A stretch of DNA of 64,000 nt from Gammaproteobacteria bacterium. Its GTDB lineage: Bacteria; Pseudomonadota; Gammaproteobacteria; Ga0077536. Positions 1 through 7,869 of the stretch are shown piece after piece. The first letter of the stretch is position 1. Each line of letters starts with the position of its first letter. The position numbers and the translations under genes were made by a program. The notes under the pieces were generated by a model that saw only the letters and a list, made by a program, of their open reading frames with translations, was not told the DNA's origin and did not search any database. The stretch lies in contig JACPPA010000022.1 in NCBI GenBank assembly GCA_016191285.1, positions 62,001 to 126,000 on the forward strand. Reading direction: 5' to 3'.

Positions 1-422
1 CGGAATTCAGTTTGCCGGCGTATCAACGGTTTCTCGCGGACGAGCGCGGCAGCCTTGCTGAATTCAAAGCGCGACAACAGGCTGCGTTCGATGCAGAGCG
101 CCGACGCTGGCGCGTCGCGGGCCAGGACTTGGTCGCCGAGGGTGCCCGTCCCCCGGCAACCGACACGCGACGCGCCTTGGCCGTCCACGAACGCACGGTC
201 GCGACCCAGGTTCATGGCAGTGTCTGGCAACTCAAAGTAGTTCCCGGACAGCGCGTTAAAGCGGGCGAAACACTGGCGGTTATTGAATCGATGAAAATGG
301 AGATTGCGGTCATCGCCGAGGAGGCAGGCGCGGTGACGGAACTCCTTTGCGGTCCCGGCACCGAGGTCAGTCCTGGACAGCCGCTCATGGTGTTGACCAC
401 CTCATGCGCGCCCTTGAATTAA
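1..422 (+). CDS. Urea carboxylase, C-terminal end (partial)
   Basis: Only the last 140 or so residues are inside the window; the frame is open from base 3 and the gene starts upstream. The end of the protein is a biotin carboxyl carrier domain: IESMKMEI carries the lysine that is biotinylated, in the usual glycine-rich lipoyl-like fold (VVPGQRVKAG before it, GTEVSPGQPLM after it). The preceding helical stretch (LPAYQRFLADERGSLAEFKA) is typical of the C-terminal region of urea carboxylase rather than acetyl-CoA carboxylase. The enzyme carboxylates urea to allophanate using ATP and bicarbonate. The next gene, overlapping by 19 bases, is allophanate hydrolase, which fixes the pathway. The biotin site is certain; the urea assignment rests on the neighbour and this tail. 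Confidence 0.88.
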   Translation, partial: EFSLPAYQRFLADERGSLAEFKARQQAAFDAERRRWRVAGQDLVAEGARPPATDTRRALAVHERTVATQVHGSVWQLKVVPGQRVKAGETLAVIESMKMEIAVIAEEAGAVTELLCGPGTEVSPGQPLMVLTTSCAPLN

Positions 423-2167
423 GCCTGACAAGTTTGCGTGAACGTTATTGCGCGGGAACCTTAACGCCGGCGCGCCTGTGCGCGGAAATCGCCGAGCGCT
501 GCGACGCGACGGCCGCCGATAATATTTGGATCCACCGCCTGACCAATGACGAACTCGCGCCGTATTTGGCGCGACTTAAGACAACGGATCCGGCGACGCG
601 GCCACTCTACGGCATCCCATTCGCCATCAAGGACAATATCGATCTCGCGGGCATTCCAACGACGGCCGGATGCCCGGCGTTCGCGTATGTGCCGGCCAGT
701 TCCGCGTTCGTGGTCGAGCAGCTGATTGGGGCTGGCGCCATTCCGATCGGTAAAACTAATCTCGATCAATTCGCGACTGGCCTGGTTGGAACGCGGTCAC
801 CCTATGGCGCGACGCGGAATGCGTTTAATCCCGCTTACATTGCCGGTGGATCGAGCGCGGGCTCGGCGGTCGCGGTTGCAAAAAACTTAGTCAGCTTTGC
901 ACTCGGTACCGACACCGCGGGATCCGGGCGCGTCCCGGCGGCATTTAATAATTTGATCGGGGTCAAACCCACGCGCGGGCGGTTGAGCGCACGCGGTGTC
1001 GTGCCCGCCTGCCGCTCGCTCGACACGGTGTCGATTTTTGCGCGCTCGCTTCAGGATGCAGCGGCCGTGTTGCAGGAGGTGAGCACCTTTGATCCCGACG
1101 ATCCGTATGCGAGGCCGGTGGAAGTAGAGGGCTCGGTCCGCGAGAAATATTGCGTCGGCGTACCGCGTCAGCTCGAATTTCGTGGCGATCCCGACGCCGA
1201 ACGCCTGTTTCGACAAATGCTCGAACGGCTGCGGTCGCGGGGCGCAGAAATTATCGAAATTGATTTCGCGCCGTTCCTGGCCGCGGCACGCCTGCTCTAC
1301 GCGGGGCCGTGGGTCGCGGAGCGGTATGCGGCGATTAAATCCTTTATCGCTGGAGCGCCGCACGCGCTGCATCCGATTACGCGCGCGATCATCGAACCGG
1401 CGAAAAACCGGACGGCAGTCGAAGCCTTCGAAGCCCAGTACGAACTGCAACGGCTGAAGCGCACGACTGATGGGATCCTGGCGAGGCTCGATTACGTGCT
1501 GACGCCGACGACACCGACCATCTTTACGTTTGAGGAACTGGCGCGCGATCCAATCGGATTGAACAACGCGCTGGGTCATTACACAAATTTCATGAACTTA
1601 CTCGACTATGCGGCGGTCGCTGTGCCGAGTGGGTTTGGGGGCCACGGCGTGCCCTATGGCGCGACGTTGTTTGGTCCGGCGCACAGTGACGAGAGGCTAA
1701 TCGACTACGCCGCGCGGTTGCTTGATGAACCGCCGGTGAGAATCAGCGGCGGGCGTGCTGCTCAACAGGCGGTAACTACTGCATACCTCAAGCTAGTGGT
1801 ATGCGGCGCGCACATGTCTGGTTTGCCGCTCAACGCGCAATTACGCGATCGCGGCGGGCGCTTGGTGCATGCCGCGCAAACCGCGCCGGTCTATCGCTTG
1901 TATGCGCTCCCCGGCGGCCCGCCAGCGCGGCCGGGGTTGGTACGCGTCGCCGCGGGAGGGGCGGCGATCGCGGTCGAAGTATGGGAGCTACCCATCACCG
2001 TGTTCGGCGATTTCATTCGAACGATTCCGCCGCCGCTTGCCATCGGTTCGGTGGAACTCGCCGATGGCTCGGCGCCTAAGGGATTTGTGTGCGAGGTGCA
2101 TGCAACGACAGGCGCGCGTGACATCACGGAGTGCGGGGGCTGGCGCGACTATTTGGTCAGTATTTAG
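404..2167 (+). CDS. atzF: Allophanate hydrolase (amidase signature family)
   Basis: About 587 residues, normal for the family. Hydrolyses allophanate to CO2 and two ammonia in the cytoplasm, the second step of ATP-dependent urea breakdown. The N-terminal two thirds is an amidase-signature domain with the Ser-cisSer-Lys set: the lysine in IAIKDNID-type context (FAIKDNIDLAG, about residue 76), and GGSSAGSAVAV (about 148-158), followed by GTDTAGSGRVPAAFNNL. The C-terminal third is the small allophanate hydrolase C domain. The ATG at 404 was chosen because it begins the recognisable N-terminal helix (MRALELSLTSLRERY) and overlaps the urea carboxylase stop by 19 bases, a sign of translational coupling; an upstream in-frame ATG at 347 lies deep inside the carboxylase gene and adds unrelated residues. 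Confidence 0.93.
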   Translation: MRALELSLTSLRERYCAGTLTPARLCAEIAERCDATAADNIWIHRLTNDELAPYLARLKTTDPATRPLYGIPFAIKDNIDLAGIPTTAGCPAFAYVPASSAFVVEQLIGAGAIPIGKTNLDQFATGLVGTRSPYGATRNAFNPAYIAGGSSAGSAVAVAKNLVSFALGTDTAGSGRVPAAFNNLIGVKPTRGRLSARGVVPACRSLDTVSIFARSLQDAAAVLQEVSTFDPDDPYARPVEVEGSVREKYCVGVPRQLEFRGDPDAERLFRQMLERLRSRGAEIIEIDFAPFLAAARLLYAGPWVAERYAAIKSFIAGAPHALHPITRAIIEPAKNRTAVEAFEAQYELQRLKRTTDGILARLDYVLTPTTPTIFTFEELARDPIGLNNALGHYTNFMNLLDYAAVAVPSGFGGHGVPYGATLFGPAHSDERLIDYAARLLDEPPVRISGGRAAQQAVTTAYLKLVVCGAHMSGLPLNAQLRDRGGRLVHAAQTAPVYRLYALPGGPPARPGLVRVAAGGAAIAVEVWELPITVFGDFIRTIPPPLAIGSVELADGSAPKGFVCEVHATTGARDITECGGWRDYLVSI

Positions 2168-2241
2168 CGCGTAGTTCAACGCTTCGGCGACGGCGCCGTA
2201 AGTTCCGGGCGCAGCCGTCGTCATTCGGGCCGCCAACCACC

Positions 2242-2351
2242 ACCGTCATTCCGGGCGCAGCCGCAACGCGGCGGAGACCCGGAATCCAGGGGGGCTTCGG
2301 ATCACTCGCATGGATTCCGGATAGTCGCGGCGCGACTTCCGGAATGCCGGG
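2242..2351. repeat. Imperfect 'GTCATTCCGG' intergenic palindromes
   Basis: The 242-base gap between the convergent atzF and pseudouridine synthase genes holds two palindromic units: GTCATTCCGG (2245) facing CCGGAATCCAGG (to 2290), and TGGATTCCGG (2311) facing TTCCGGAATGCC (to about 2348). The same unit occurs six times at 17994-18413. Such units are common intergenic repeats in beta- and gammaproteobacteria and can act as bidirectional transcript ends. No gene is seen in the gap. Confidence 0.7.
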
Positions 2352-2409
2352 GATCCACGGATCCCCGGCGCGACTCAAGGCCATCGATCCACAATCGATG
2401 TGAAGGTGT

Positions 2410-3378
2410 TTAAAGTGGCTCGCACAGCGCCGGTATTGAATATTGAACGGCTTTGCCACTCCACGGATCGACCAATCCGATCATCACCGCCTGTAGTTGC
2501 AAGCCACGCGGGTCGGCGTTACCCGAACCATATTTCGGATCGCCCAACACTGGCGTACCCACCGCGGCGAAGTGCTGGCGGATTTGATGATAGCGACCGG
2601 TCGCCATCCGCACGCGTAGGCGCGAATGCCCGCGCTCACCATCCACCACCTCCACGACGTAATCGGTGCGGGCTGGTTTGCCGTCGAGTGCTAACTCGAT
2701 GCTGCCAGTGGTGCCGACGGTGCCGAGGTTACCCAACACTTCGACGAGATATTCTTTAATCACCAACCGCTCGCGAAATAAGGCCGAGAGTTTTGCGGTG
2801 GCGCCGCTGCTATGCGCGACGAGCACCACGCCAGCAGCTTCCATATCAAGCCGGTGCACCAGAAAGACTTCGCGGCGTCCGCCGTAATGCGCGTCGACCT
2901 GGTGCGCGAGCGTGGCGTGATCGCCGTAGCGCGAACCTTCCACCAGCAATCCAGCGGGCTTGAACCAGACGCTGTAGCGTTTTTGTTCGGCGACTAAGTT
3001 AGCTACGGGCGGCACCCGATCGATCACCGCTGAGTCGTAATAGAAATCGAGCACGTCTCCCGCGCTCAATTCAGCCGTGGCGCGGCGTAGGCGTAGAGGT
3101 TTGCGCGTGCCGCGCGTTAACCACACCGCGCCTTTCTGCATCGCTTCCTTGATGCGGAGCTTGGATAAGCCACTCTCACGCGCCAGCAGCTCTGGCGCGT
3201 GGGCGCAATTTCCGACGGGGACTTTGACTTGTAGCGTGAAGGCCCGACGCGCGGCGGCAGTGGTGTCTGCGCTAGTCTGGTGAGCCTGGTGTCGACTAAT
3301 GTGAGTAGCGTGGGTTAGGCCGCGCCGGCACGACCGATCGCCGGCTTCGGATTGCGATCCGAAAGTTGACGGCGCCAC
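2410..3378 (-). CDS. RluA-family RNA pseudouridine synthase
   Basis: Converts uridine to pseudouridine in ribosomal or transfer RNA. Order of parts: a weakly conserved N-terminus, an S4-like RNA-binding segment (LLARESGLSKLRIKEAMQKG, about residues 63-82), then the RluA catalytic domain. The catalytic aspartate is in VHRLDMEAAGVVLVA, and ATGRYHQIRQHFAAVGTPVLGD (split here: ATGRYHQIRQH then GTPVLGDPKYG) is the family's second conserved block. Which base it modifies cannot be told. The ATG at 3378 is the only ordinary start before the S4 region, and it makes the gene overlap the upstream minus-strand gene by 64 bases; the first 25 residues look unlike the rest of the protein, so a rarer start near 3300 is possible. 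Confidence 0.88.
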   Translation of the reverse strand: MAPSTFGSQSEAGDRSCRRGLTHATHISRHQAHQTSADTTAAARRAFTLQVKVPVGNCAHAPELLARESGLSKLRIKEAMQKGAVWLTRGTRKPLRLRRATAELSAGDVLDFYYDSAVIDRVPPVANLVAEQKRYSVWFKPAGLLVEGSRYGDHATLAHQVDAHYGGRREVFLVHRLDMEAAGVVLVAHSSGATAKLSALFRERLVIKEYLVEVLGNLGTVGTTGSIELALDGKPARTDYVVEVVDGERGHSRLRVRMATGRYHQIRQHFAAVGTPVLGDPKYGSGNADPRGLQLQAVMIGLVDPWSGKAVQYSIPALCEPL

Positions 3379-3725
3379 TGCTGCACGATCGTGCCGATGG
3401 TTTCGGGCGTGATTTGCAAGTCATTCAGTAGATGCCGTTGCAATTGGCGGAGTTCGTCTAGATCGAGATCTTCAAAAATACCTTCGGAGTAATACGTGAC
3501 CGACCACACATCGTCGAGCGGTTGCTCCTGCCACAGATACCAGCGACCTGCTTCCGGGTGACCGCCGTTACTCGACGACCGCGCTTTAGTCAGACGCGGA
3601 AACTGCGTGCGGGTTACCAACCCTGACTCGATTAATTGCGCGCGTGTCGCGGTATACGTTGTTGACCACACCACGCCGTCGCGCAGGGGGCCTAAGGTGA
3701 CTGCAAATCGCGCCTTGATCGTCAT
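3315..3725 (-). CDS. Hypothetical protein, 136 aa
   Basis: Not recognised. A soluble protein without signal peptide or membrane segment, starting with a beta-rich stretch (MTIKARFAVTLGPLRDGVVW), a central aromatic part (GRWYLWQEQPLDDVW) and an acidic helix (GIFEDLDLDELRQLQRHLL). The N-terminal 'VTxGPLRDGVVWSTTYTATRAQLIESGL' pattern looks like a compact regulatory or ligand-binding domain, but no family is claimed. Codon use matches neighbours. It is followed on the same strand by the pseudouridine synthase, whose start lies inside this gene, so they are probably co-transcribed. Confidence 0.65.
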   Translation of the reverse strand: MTIKARFAVTLGPLRDGVVWSTTYTATRAQLIESGLVTRTQFPRLTKARSSSNGGHPEAGRWYLWQEQPLDDVWSVTYYSEGIFEDLDLDELRQLQRHLLNDLQITPETIGTIVQQWRRQLSDRNPKPAIGRAGAA

Positions 3726-3927
3726 GACAATAGGGAATCAAAAATCTTTTGGTTAGTCCAGTCGATTCTACCGGCCTTGTTTAAGGTTAGCCAAGCGCGT
3801 CAGCGAAATCGGTTCGGCGTGTGACAAAATAAAACATCCTTACCCACGCTTGGCGCGCTTGACGATCGGCGCGCATAATGATTGTTAAACCATCACCCGC
3901 CTAGATCCTAAGCTTAAGGAAGCACGC

Positions 3928-5721
3928 ATGCCGAGTTATAAAGCGCCCGTTCGCGACACCTTGTTCGTGCTCAATGAGGTGCTTCGCTGCGCGCAATATC
4001 AGCGCCTGCCGGCATTCGCGGAAGCAACCCCCGATCTGCTTCAAGCGGTCCTGACCGAGGGTGCAAAATTTGCCGAAGAAGTTGTCCAACCCATCAACCT
4101 GTCTGGTGACGAGCTGGGTTGCACACGTCACGCGGATGGGCGTGTGACGACGCCGCCGGGCTTCAAAGAAGCGTATCGACAATTTGTCGAGGGTGGCTGG
4201 GGTGCGCTTGCCGCCGATCCGGCGTATGGCGGTCAGGGGCTGCCGCACATTGTGTCGACCGCTTTTGAAGAGTACATGATCGCGGCCAACATGGCGTTCA
4301 CGATGTATCCGGGGTTGACCTTGGGCGCGATTGCGGCGATCACCGCCGTCGGTTCGGAACAACAGAAGCAGCGCTATCTGCCGAACCTGATCTCAGGCCA
4401 TTGGACCGGCACGATGAACCTCACCGAACCGCATTGCGGTACTGATTTAGGGCTGCTCCGCACCAAGGCTGAACTCCAGGCTGATGGGACCTGCCGGATT
4501 ACCGGCACCAAGATTTTTATTTCGGCTGGCGAACATGATTTAAGCCATAACATCATTCATCTGGTGCTCGCTAAGATGTCGGATTCGCCAGATACCGTTA
4601 AAGGCATTTCGCTCTTCGTCGTGCCCAAATTCCTAGTCAATGACGATGGTTCGTTGGGTGCGCGTAACGCGGTCACCTGCGGTGCAATCGAAGAGAAGAT
4701 GGGCATTCACGGCAACGCCACCTGCGTGATGAATTACGACGGCGCCACTGGCTATTTGATCGGCGAGAAAGAGAAGGGCATGCGCGCGATGTTCATCATG
4801 ATGAACGCGGCGCGTTTGGGCGTGGGTTTGCAGGGCCTCGCGATCTCCGAAGTCGCGTATCAGAACGCCGTGATCTATGCCCGCGAGCGTTTGCAGGGGC
4901 GGGCGTTGACGGGGCCGAAGAACGCAGCGGGCAAGGCCGATCCCATCATCGTGCATCCCGATGTGCGCCGCATGCTGATGAATGCGCGCGCCTTCAACGA
5001 AGGCGGTCGTGCGCTGGCGCTGTGGGGCGCCTTGATGGTCGATTTGGCGCATGCGGCGGCGACCCCCGAGGAACGGCAAACAGCGGACGATTTAGTTGGC
5101 TTACTCACGCCCGTCATCAAAGGGTATTTCACCGATCAAGGCTACGTGAATGCAACCAATGCGCAGCAATGCTTCGGCGGTCACGGCTATGTGCGTGAAT
5201 GGGGCATGGAACAATTTGTCCGCGACGCGCGAATTGCGATGATCTATGAAGGTACGAACGGCGTGCAGGCGCTGGATTTAGTGGGGCGCAAACTCGCGGC
5301 GAATGGCGGGCGGGCCTTGCGATTATTTCTAAGCCAAGTCGGCGCCTTGATCGCGGAAACGGCGCTTGATCGGCAATTGGCGCCGCTGGCCGAAGGATTG
5401 AAACGCGCGCTCGATGATGTGCAAGGTGCGACGCAGTGGTTGATGCGCAATGCGTTGATGAAACCGGATAACGCTGGCGCGGGGTCAATCGCCTATTTGT
5501 ACCTAATGGGCTTATTGGCGCTCGGGTATATGTGGTTACAAATGGCCAAAGTGGCCACCGCGGCACTCGCCGCCAGCAGCGACGAGCCGGCGTTCTACGA
5601 TCACAAACTGACTACGGCACGGTATTTTTTTTCACACGTCATCGCGGAAACCGCCGTGCATCGCGCGCGGGTCGAGGCGGGCGCGGAGAATCTGATGGCG
5701 CTGGCCGCAGAAGCGTTTTGA
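3928..5721 (+). CDS. Acyl-CoA dehydrogenase, DmdC-like long form
   Basis: 597 residues, about 200 longer than ordinary acyl-CoA dehydrogenases, with the N-terminal extension (MPSYKAPVRDTLFVLNEVL) and C-terminal helical domain typical of the group that includes 3-methylthiopropanoyl-CoA dehydrogenase DmdC. FAD-dependent alpha,beta-dehydrogenation of an acyl-CoA in the cytoplasm. Seen: LTEPHCGTDLGLLRTKAE (FAD and substrate binding), YVREWGMEQFVRDARI and IYEGTNGVQALDLVGRKL, where the glutamate (about residue 441) is the catalytic base. A good ribosome-binding site, AAGGAAG, lies 7 bases before the ATG. It stands alone with no other DMSP gene nearby, so a general medium- or branched-chain acyl-CoA substrate is as likely as methylthiopropanoyl-CoA. 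Confidence 0.88.
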   Translation: MPSYKAPVRDTLFVLNEVLRCAQYQRLPAFAEATPDLLQAVLTEGAKFAEEVVQPINLSGDELGCTRHADGRVTTPPGFKEAYRQFVEGGWGALAADPAYGGQGLPHIVSTAFEEYMIAANMAFTMYPGLTLGAIAAITAVGSEQQKQRYLPNLISGHWTGTMNLTEPHCGTDLGLLRTKAELQADGTCRITGTKIFISAGEHDLSHNIIHLVLAKMSDSPDTVKGISLFVVPKFLVNDDGSLGARNAVTCGAIEEKMGIHGNATCVMNYDGATGYLIGEKEKGMRAMFIMMNAARLGVGLQGLAISEVAYQNAVIYARERLQGRALTGPKNAAGKADPIIVHPDVRRMLMNARAFNEGGRALALWGALMVDLAHAAATPEERQTADDLVGLLTPVIKGYFTDQGYVNATNAQQCFGGHGYVREWGMEQFVRDARIAMIYEGTNGVQALDLVGRKLAANGGRALRLFLSQVGALIAETALDRQLAPLAEGLKRALDDVQGATQWLMRNALMKPDNAGAGSIAYLYLMGLLALGYMWLQMAKVATAALAASSDEPAFYDHKLTTARYFFSHVIAETAVHRARVEAGAENLMALAAEAF

Positions 5722-5740
5722 GGCGGCAGCGTGTTGCGGT

Positions 5741-5913
5741 TTAAGGAAGCTCTGCAAAAGGCAGAGCTTCCCGCGGCACAGGGAGGTGCCGCCATTTTCG
5801 ATGGTTGCAAACCATTGAAAATGAAGGGAAGCAAAAATCATACTTTTTGCTTCCCGTACTCTGAATAAGTCCAGGATGGAAGTCCAGGATGGACTTATTC
5901 AGAGGTTCCTTAA
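5741..5913. mobile_element. IS5-type MITE, complete copy A
   Basis: A 165-base element (5745-5909) between direct repeats TTAA (5741-5744 and 5910-5913). Ends are inverted: GGAAGCTCTG on the left and CAGAGGTTCC on the right. TTAA fits the YTAR target duplication of IS5-family elements, and the right end read inward (GGAACCTCTGAATAAG) resembles the IS5 end GGAAGGTGCGAATAAG. There is no coding capacity. The interior is almost all hairpin: 5745-5771, 5773-5792, 5793-5823, 5826-5855 and 5859-5904. It lies 32 bases before the start of the next gene, so it probably forms part of that gene's leader. Confidence 0.8.
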
Positions 5914-5945
5914 TATTTGGAACTACTCTCCTCTGAGGAAATACT

Positions 5946-6962
5946 ATGAAGATCGATAGCCTGATGCCAGCCGCGATGCCGGACACAATCGCGGCGCGCG
6001 CGCGCGGCATGGAAGCACTGGGGTTTGATTGCGCGTGGACCTTCGAAGCCGCCAATGACGCGTTCTTTCCGCTAGCCTATGCCGCGGCGGCAACCACTAA
6101 GCTTGAGATCGGCACTAACATCGCGGTGGCGTTCGCCCGCACACCCTTCTCGACGGCACAGATTGCGTGGGACCTGCAGCGGTATTCGAACGGCCGCTTT
6201 CGATTAGGCCTGGGCACTCAGGTGCGTGCGCATGTCGAGCGTCGTTTTTCAGCGGCCTTCGAACACCCTGCCGCCCGCGTCACGGATTACATCCGTTGCG
6301 TGCGTGCCATCTGGGATACTTTTCAAAACCAGACGCGGCCGAACTATCAAGGTCAATTTTATCAATTCAAATTAATCAATCCGTTTTTTGATCCGGGTCC
6401 GGTCGAGAATCCTAAGATTCCGATTTATCTTGCCGGCGTAAATCCGCGCATGTGCCATGCCGCGGGTGAAGTTGCCGACGGTTTCCATGTGCATCCGATG
6501 CACTCGGCAGGTTATTTGCGCGATGTGGTGCGGCCGGCGCTCGACGCGGGAGCACGCACGCGTGGGCTTACGGTCGCGGATATGGAATTATATTCGCCGG
6601 TATTTGTCATTACCGGTGATACCGAAAGCGAGCGCAAGGCGATGACCGCGATGGTGCGTAAGCAGGTATCGTTCTACGGTTCGACGCCGAGTTACGCGGC
6701 AGTACTCGAATACCACGGTTATAACGAGCTGGGCAAGCAGCTGGGGGCGCTGATGCGCGAGGGGAAAATGGACGAAATGGCGCGCATCATTCCCGACGCC
6801 CTGTTGGAAGAGGTGGCCGTGATTGGCAAGCCCAGCGAAATTGGAACGTTGATGCGGCAGCGCTATACGGGCTTGCTCGATCGCGTGTCGCTGTATATGA
6901 CGATGGTGACGGAGGGGAGCTTTACGCGTTGGCCAGAGTTGATCGCAGCCATTCATCGTTAG
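5946..6962 (+). CDS. Luciferase-like (LLM class) flavin-dependent oxidoreductase
   Basis: 338 residues, a single bacterial-luciferase-like TIM barrel. It begins directly with MKIDSLMPAAMPDTIAARARG, continues GFDCAWTFEAANDAFFPLAYAA and KLEIGTNIAVAFARTPFSTA, and has GRFRLGLGTQVRAHVERRF, the conserved strand-loop around the flavin site. Such enzymes use reduced FMN or coenzyme F420; which one is used cannot be decided, but no F420 biosynthesis gene is in the window. Likely role: oxygenation or redox change of a small organic molecule. The start is supported by GAGGAAA shortly before the ATG. It is isolated from other catabolic genes and its leader is occupied by mobile element copy A. Confidence 0.85.
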   Translation: MKIDSLMPAAMPDTIAARARGMEALGFDCAWTFEAANDAFFPLAYAAAATTKLEIGTNIAVAFARTPFSTAQIAWDLQRYSNGRFRLGLGTQVRAHVERRFSAAFEHPAARVTDYIRCVRAIWDTFQNQTRPNYQGQFYQFKLINPFFDPGPVENPKIPIYLAGVNPRMCHAAGEVADGFHVHPMHSAGYLRDVVRPALDAGARTRGLTVADMELYSPVFVITGDTESERKAMTAMVRKQVSFYGSTPSYAAVLEYHGYNELGKQLGALMREGKMDEMARIIPDALLEEVAVIGKPSEIGTLMRQRYTGLLDRVSLYMTMVTEGSFTRWPELIAAIHR

Positions 6963-7028
6963 CGTGCTCCCATGTCGAATCTGGATAACTCGCGTGCTGC
7001 CGGGGCGCTGGGTAACAAGGGCCGCATT

Positions 7029-7044
7029 GTGGGAGCCGCTTTAG
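7029..7044 (+). repeat. REP half-site interrupted by MITE copy B
   Basis: GTGGGAGCCGCTTTAG is identical to the first 16 bases of the REP at 52485. The rest of the REP (CGGCGAAT) is missing because MITE copy B begins immediately after TTAG, which is a valid YTAR target. This suggests insertion into an existing REP. Confidence 0.55.
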
Positions 7045-7167
7045 GGAAGCTCTGCAAAAGGCAGAGCTTCCCGCGGCACAGGGAGGTGCCGCCATTTTCG
7101 ATGGTTGCAAACCATTGAAAATGAAGGGAAGCAAAAATCATACTTTTTGCTTCCCGTACTCTGAATA
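7041..7167. mobile_element. IS5-type MITE, truncated copy B
   Basis: Starts with target TTAG (7041-7044). Bases 7045-7167 are identical over 123 bases to the left part of copy A (5745-5867), stopping inside the first arm of the last hairpin (CTCTGAATA). The right terminal repeat and right target copy are missing. The perfect identity with copy A points to recent spread or gene conversion. Between the element and the next gene (7168-7308) nothing is recognised. Confidence 0.75.
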
Positions 7168-7308
7168 TCATCGAGCGCGGCTTGGTGGAGCGCCAAATGC
7201 GCGAAAAGGTAATGGCCGTCACAGTCTGGGCGCGTGGTTGACGCGATGATAACCGCCGTGGGTCCGTAACCGGATCAAGGCTTACGAGAAAATCGAGGAG
7301 AAGTCGCC

Positions 7309-7755
7309 ATGCCGAGCCCACCGTCCAATTCCTTTCTCAAGCGTCTAACGACCGTCGAAGCGCTGCAATCCCCGGGCGAGCGCCGGTCGCACGCGCGCCA
7401 TGCGCGGCAGGAAACCTTGTTTGTTCAAGTCGCGATTAAACATGAGGGCGACGAGCTGCGTCAGACGCTGCGTTGTCAATCCGCCGATCTGTCGCGCGGC
7501 GGCTTACGCCTGAATCTGGAGGTCGCTTTAGAGACTGGGACAATGCTCGAACTGTGGCTCAAGGTTCCTGAGGCGGGGCATAATTTTTATCTAGTCGGCA
7601 ACGTGCGTTGGTGCGATCTCATTAAGGGCGGCGCGCAACTCGGGGTGGCGGTGCGCGACGCGCCGGGCACGGACTATAAGCTCTGGCGGCGCATGAATTT
7701 TGGGATCGCCCCATTTAGCAAACCGCGCCAGGTGGATTCATCAAATCCGGACTAG
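7309..7755 (+). CDS. PilZ-domain protein
   Basis: 148 residues with one PilZ domain, the cyclic di-GMP receptor fold. The two binding motifs are visible: the RxxxR motif in ERRSHARHARQE (about residues 23-34) and D/NxSxxG in SADLSRGGLRLNL (about residues 60-72). It then follows the usual beta-barrel (TMLELWLKVPE, YLVGNVRWC). No other domain is attached, so it should act by binding another protein. AGGAGAAG lies 7 bases before the ATG. It stands alone between mobile and repeat sequences; target process (motility, surface polysaccharide or other) is unknown. Confidence 0.85.
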   Translation: MPSPPSNSFLKRLTTVEALQSPGERRSHARHARQETLFVQVAIKHEGDELRQTLRCQSADLSRGGLRLNLEVALETGTMLELWLKVPEAGHNFYLVGNVRWCDLIKGGAQLGVAVRDAPGTDYKLWRRMNFGIAPFSKPRQVDSSNPD

Positions 7756-7756
7756 A

Positions 7757-7812
7757 CAGCAGCTCCGAGCCAGCCAGGGATGGCTGGCGAGGTTGAAGCG
7801 CAGCACGCACCT
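7757..7812 (+). repeat. AGGGA-loop hairpin repeat, partial copy R3
   Basis: Right half of the repeat seen at 36171-36296 and 45072-45187. It keeps the hairpin GCCAGCCA-GGGA-TGGCTGGC (7769-7788). Against the other copies (GCCGGCCA/TGGCCGGC) one base pair has changed on both sides (G-C to A-T), so pairing is conserved. It lies just after the PilZ stop codon, with the AGGGA strand in sense. Confidence 0.6.
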
Positions 7813-7869
7813 GATAATCGCCGCCGCCGGTCGATAGGAACCCACTGCGCCAATTTCGGATTAACTTCC

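Noticed and set aside
887-1579. 230-residue minus-strand frame inside allophanate hydrolase
   Set aside because: Same reason; the plus-strand gene has complete amidase motifs.
3790-3861. CAAGCGCG/CGCGCTTG inverted repeat before the acyl-CoA dehydrogenase
   Set aside because: Arms of 8 bases with 55 bases between; may be chance in GC-rich DNA.
5745-5909. CRISPR-like array
   Set aside because: The stems are different from one another and there are no repeat-spacer units; it is a MITE.
6971-7240. A gene broken by MITE copy B (plus frames on either side of it)
   Set aside because: Short frames before and after do not join or match a family, and the left flank matches a REP instead.
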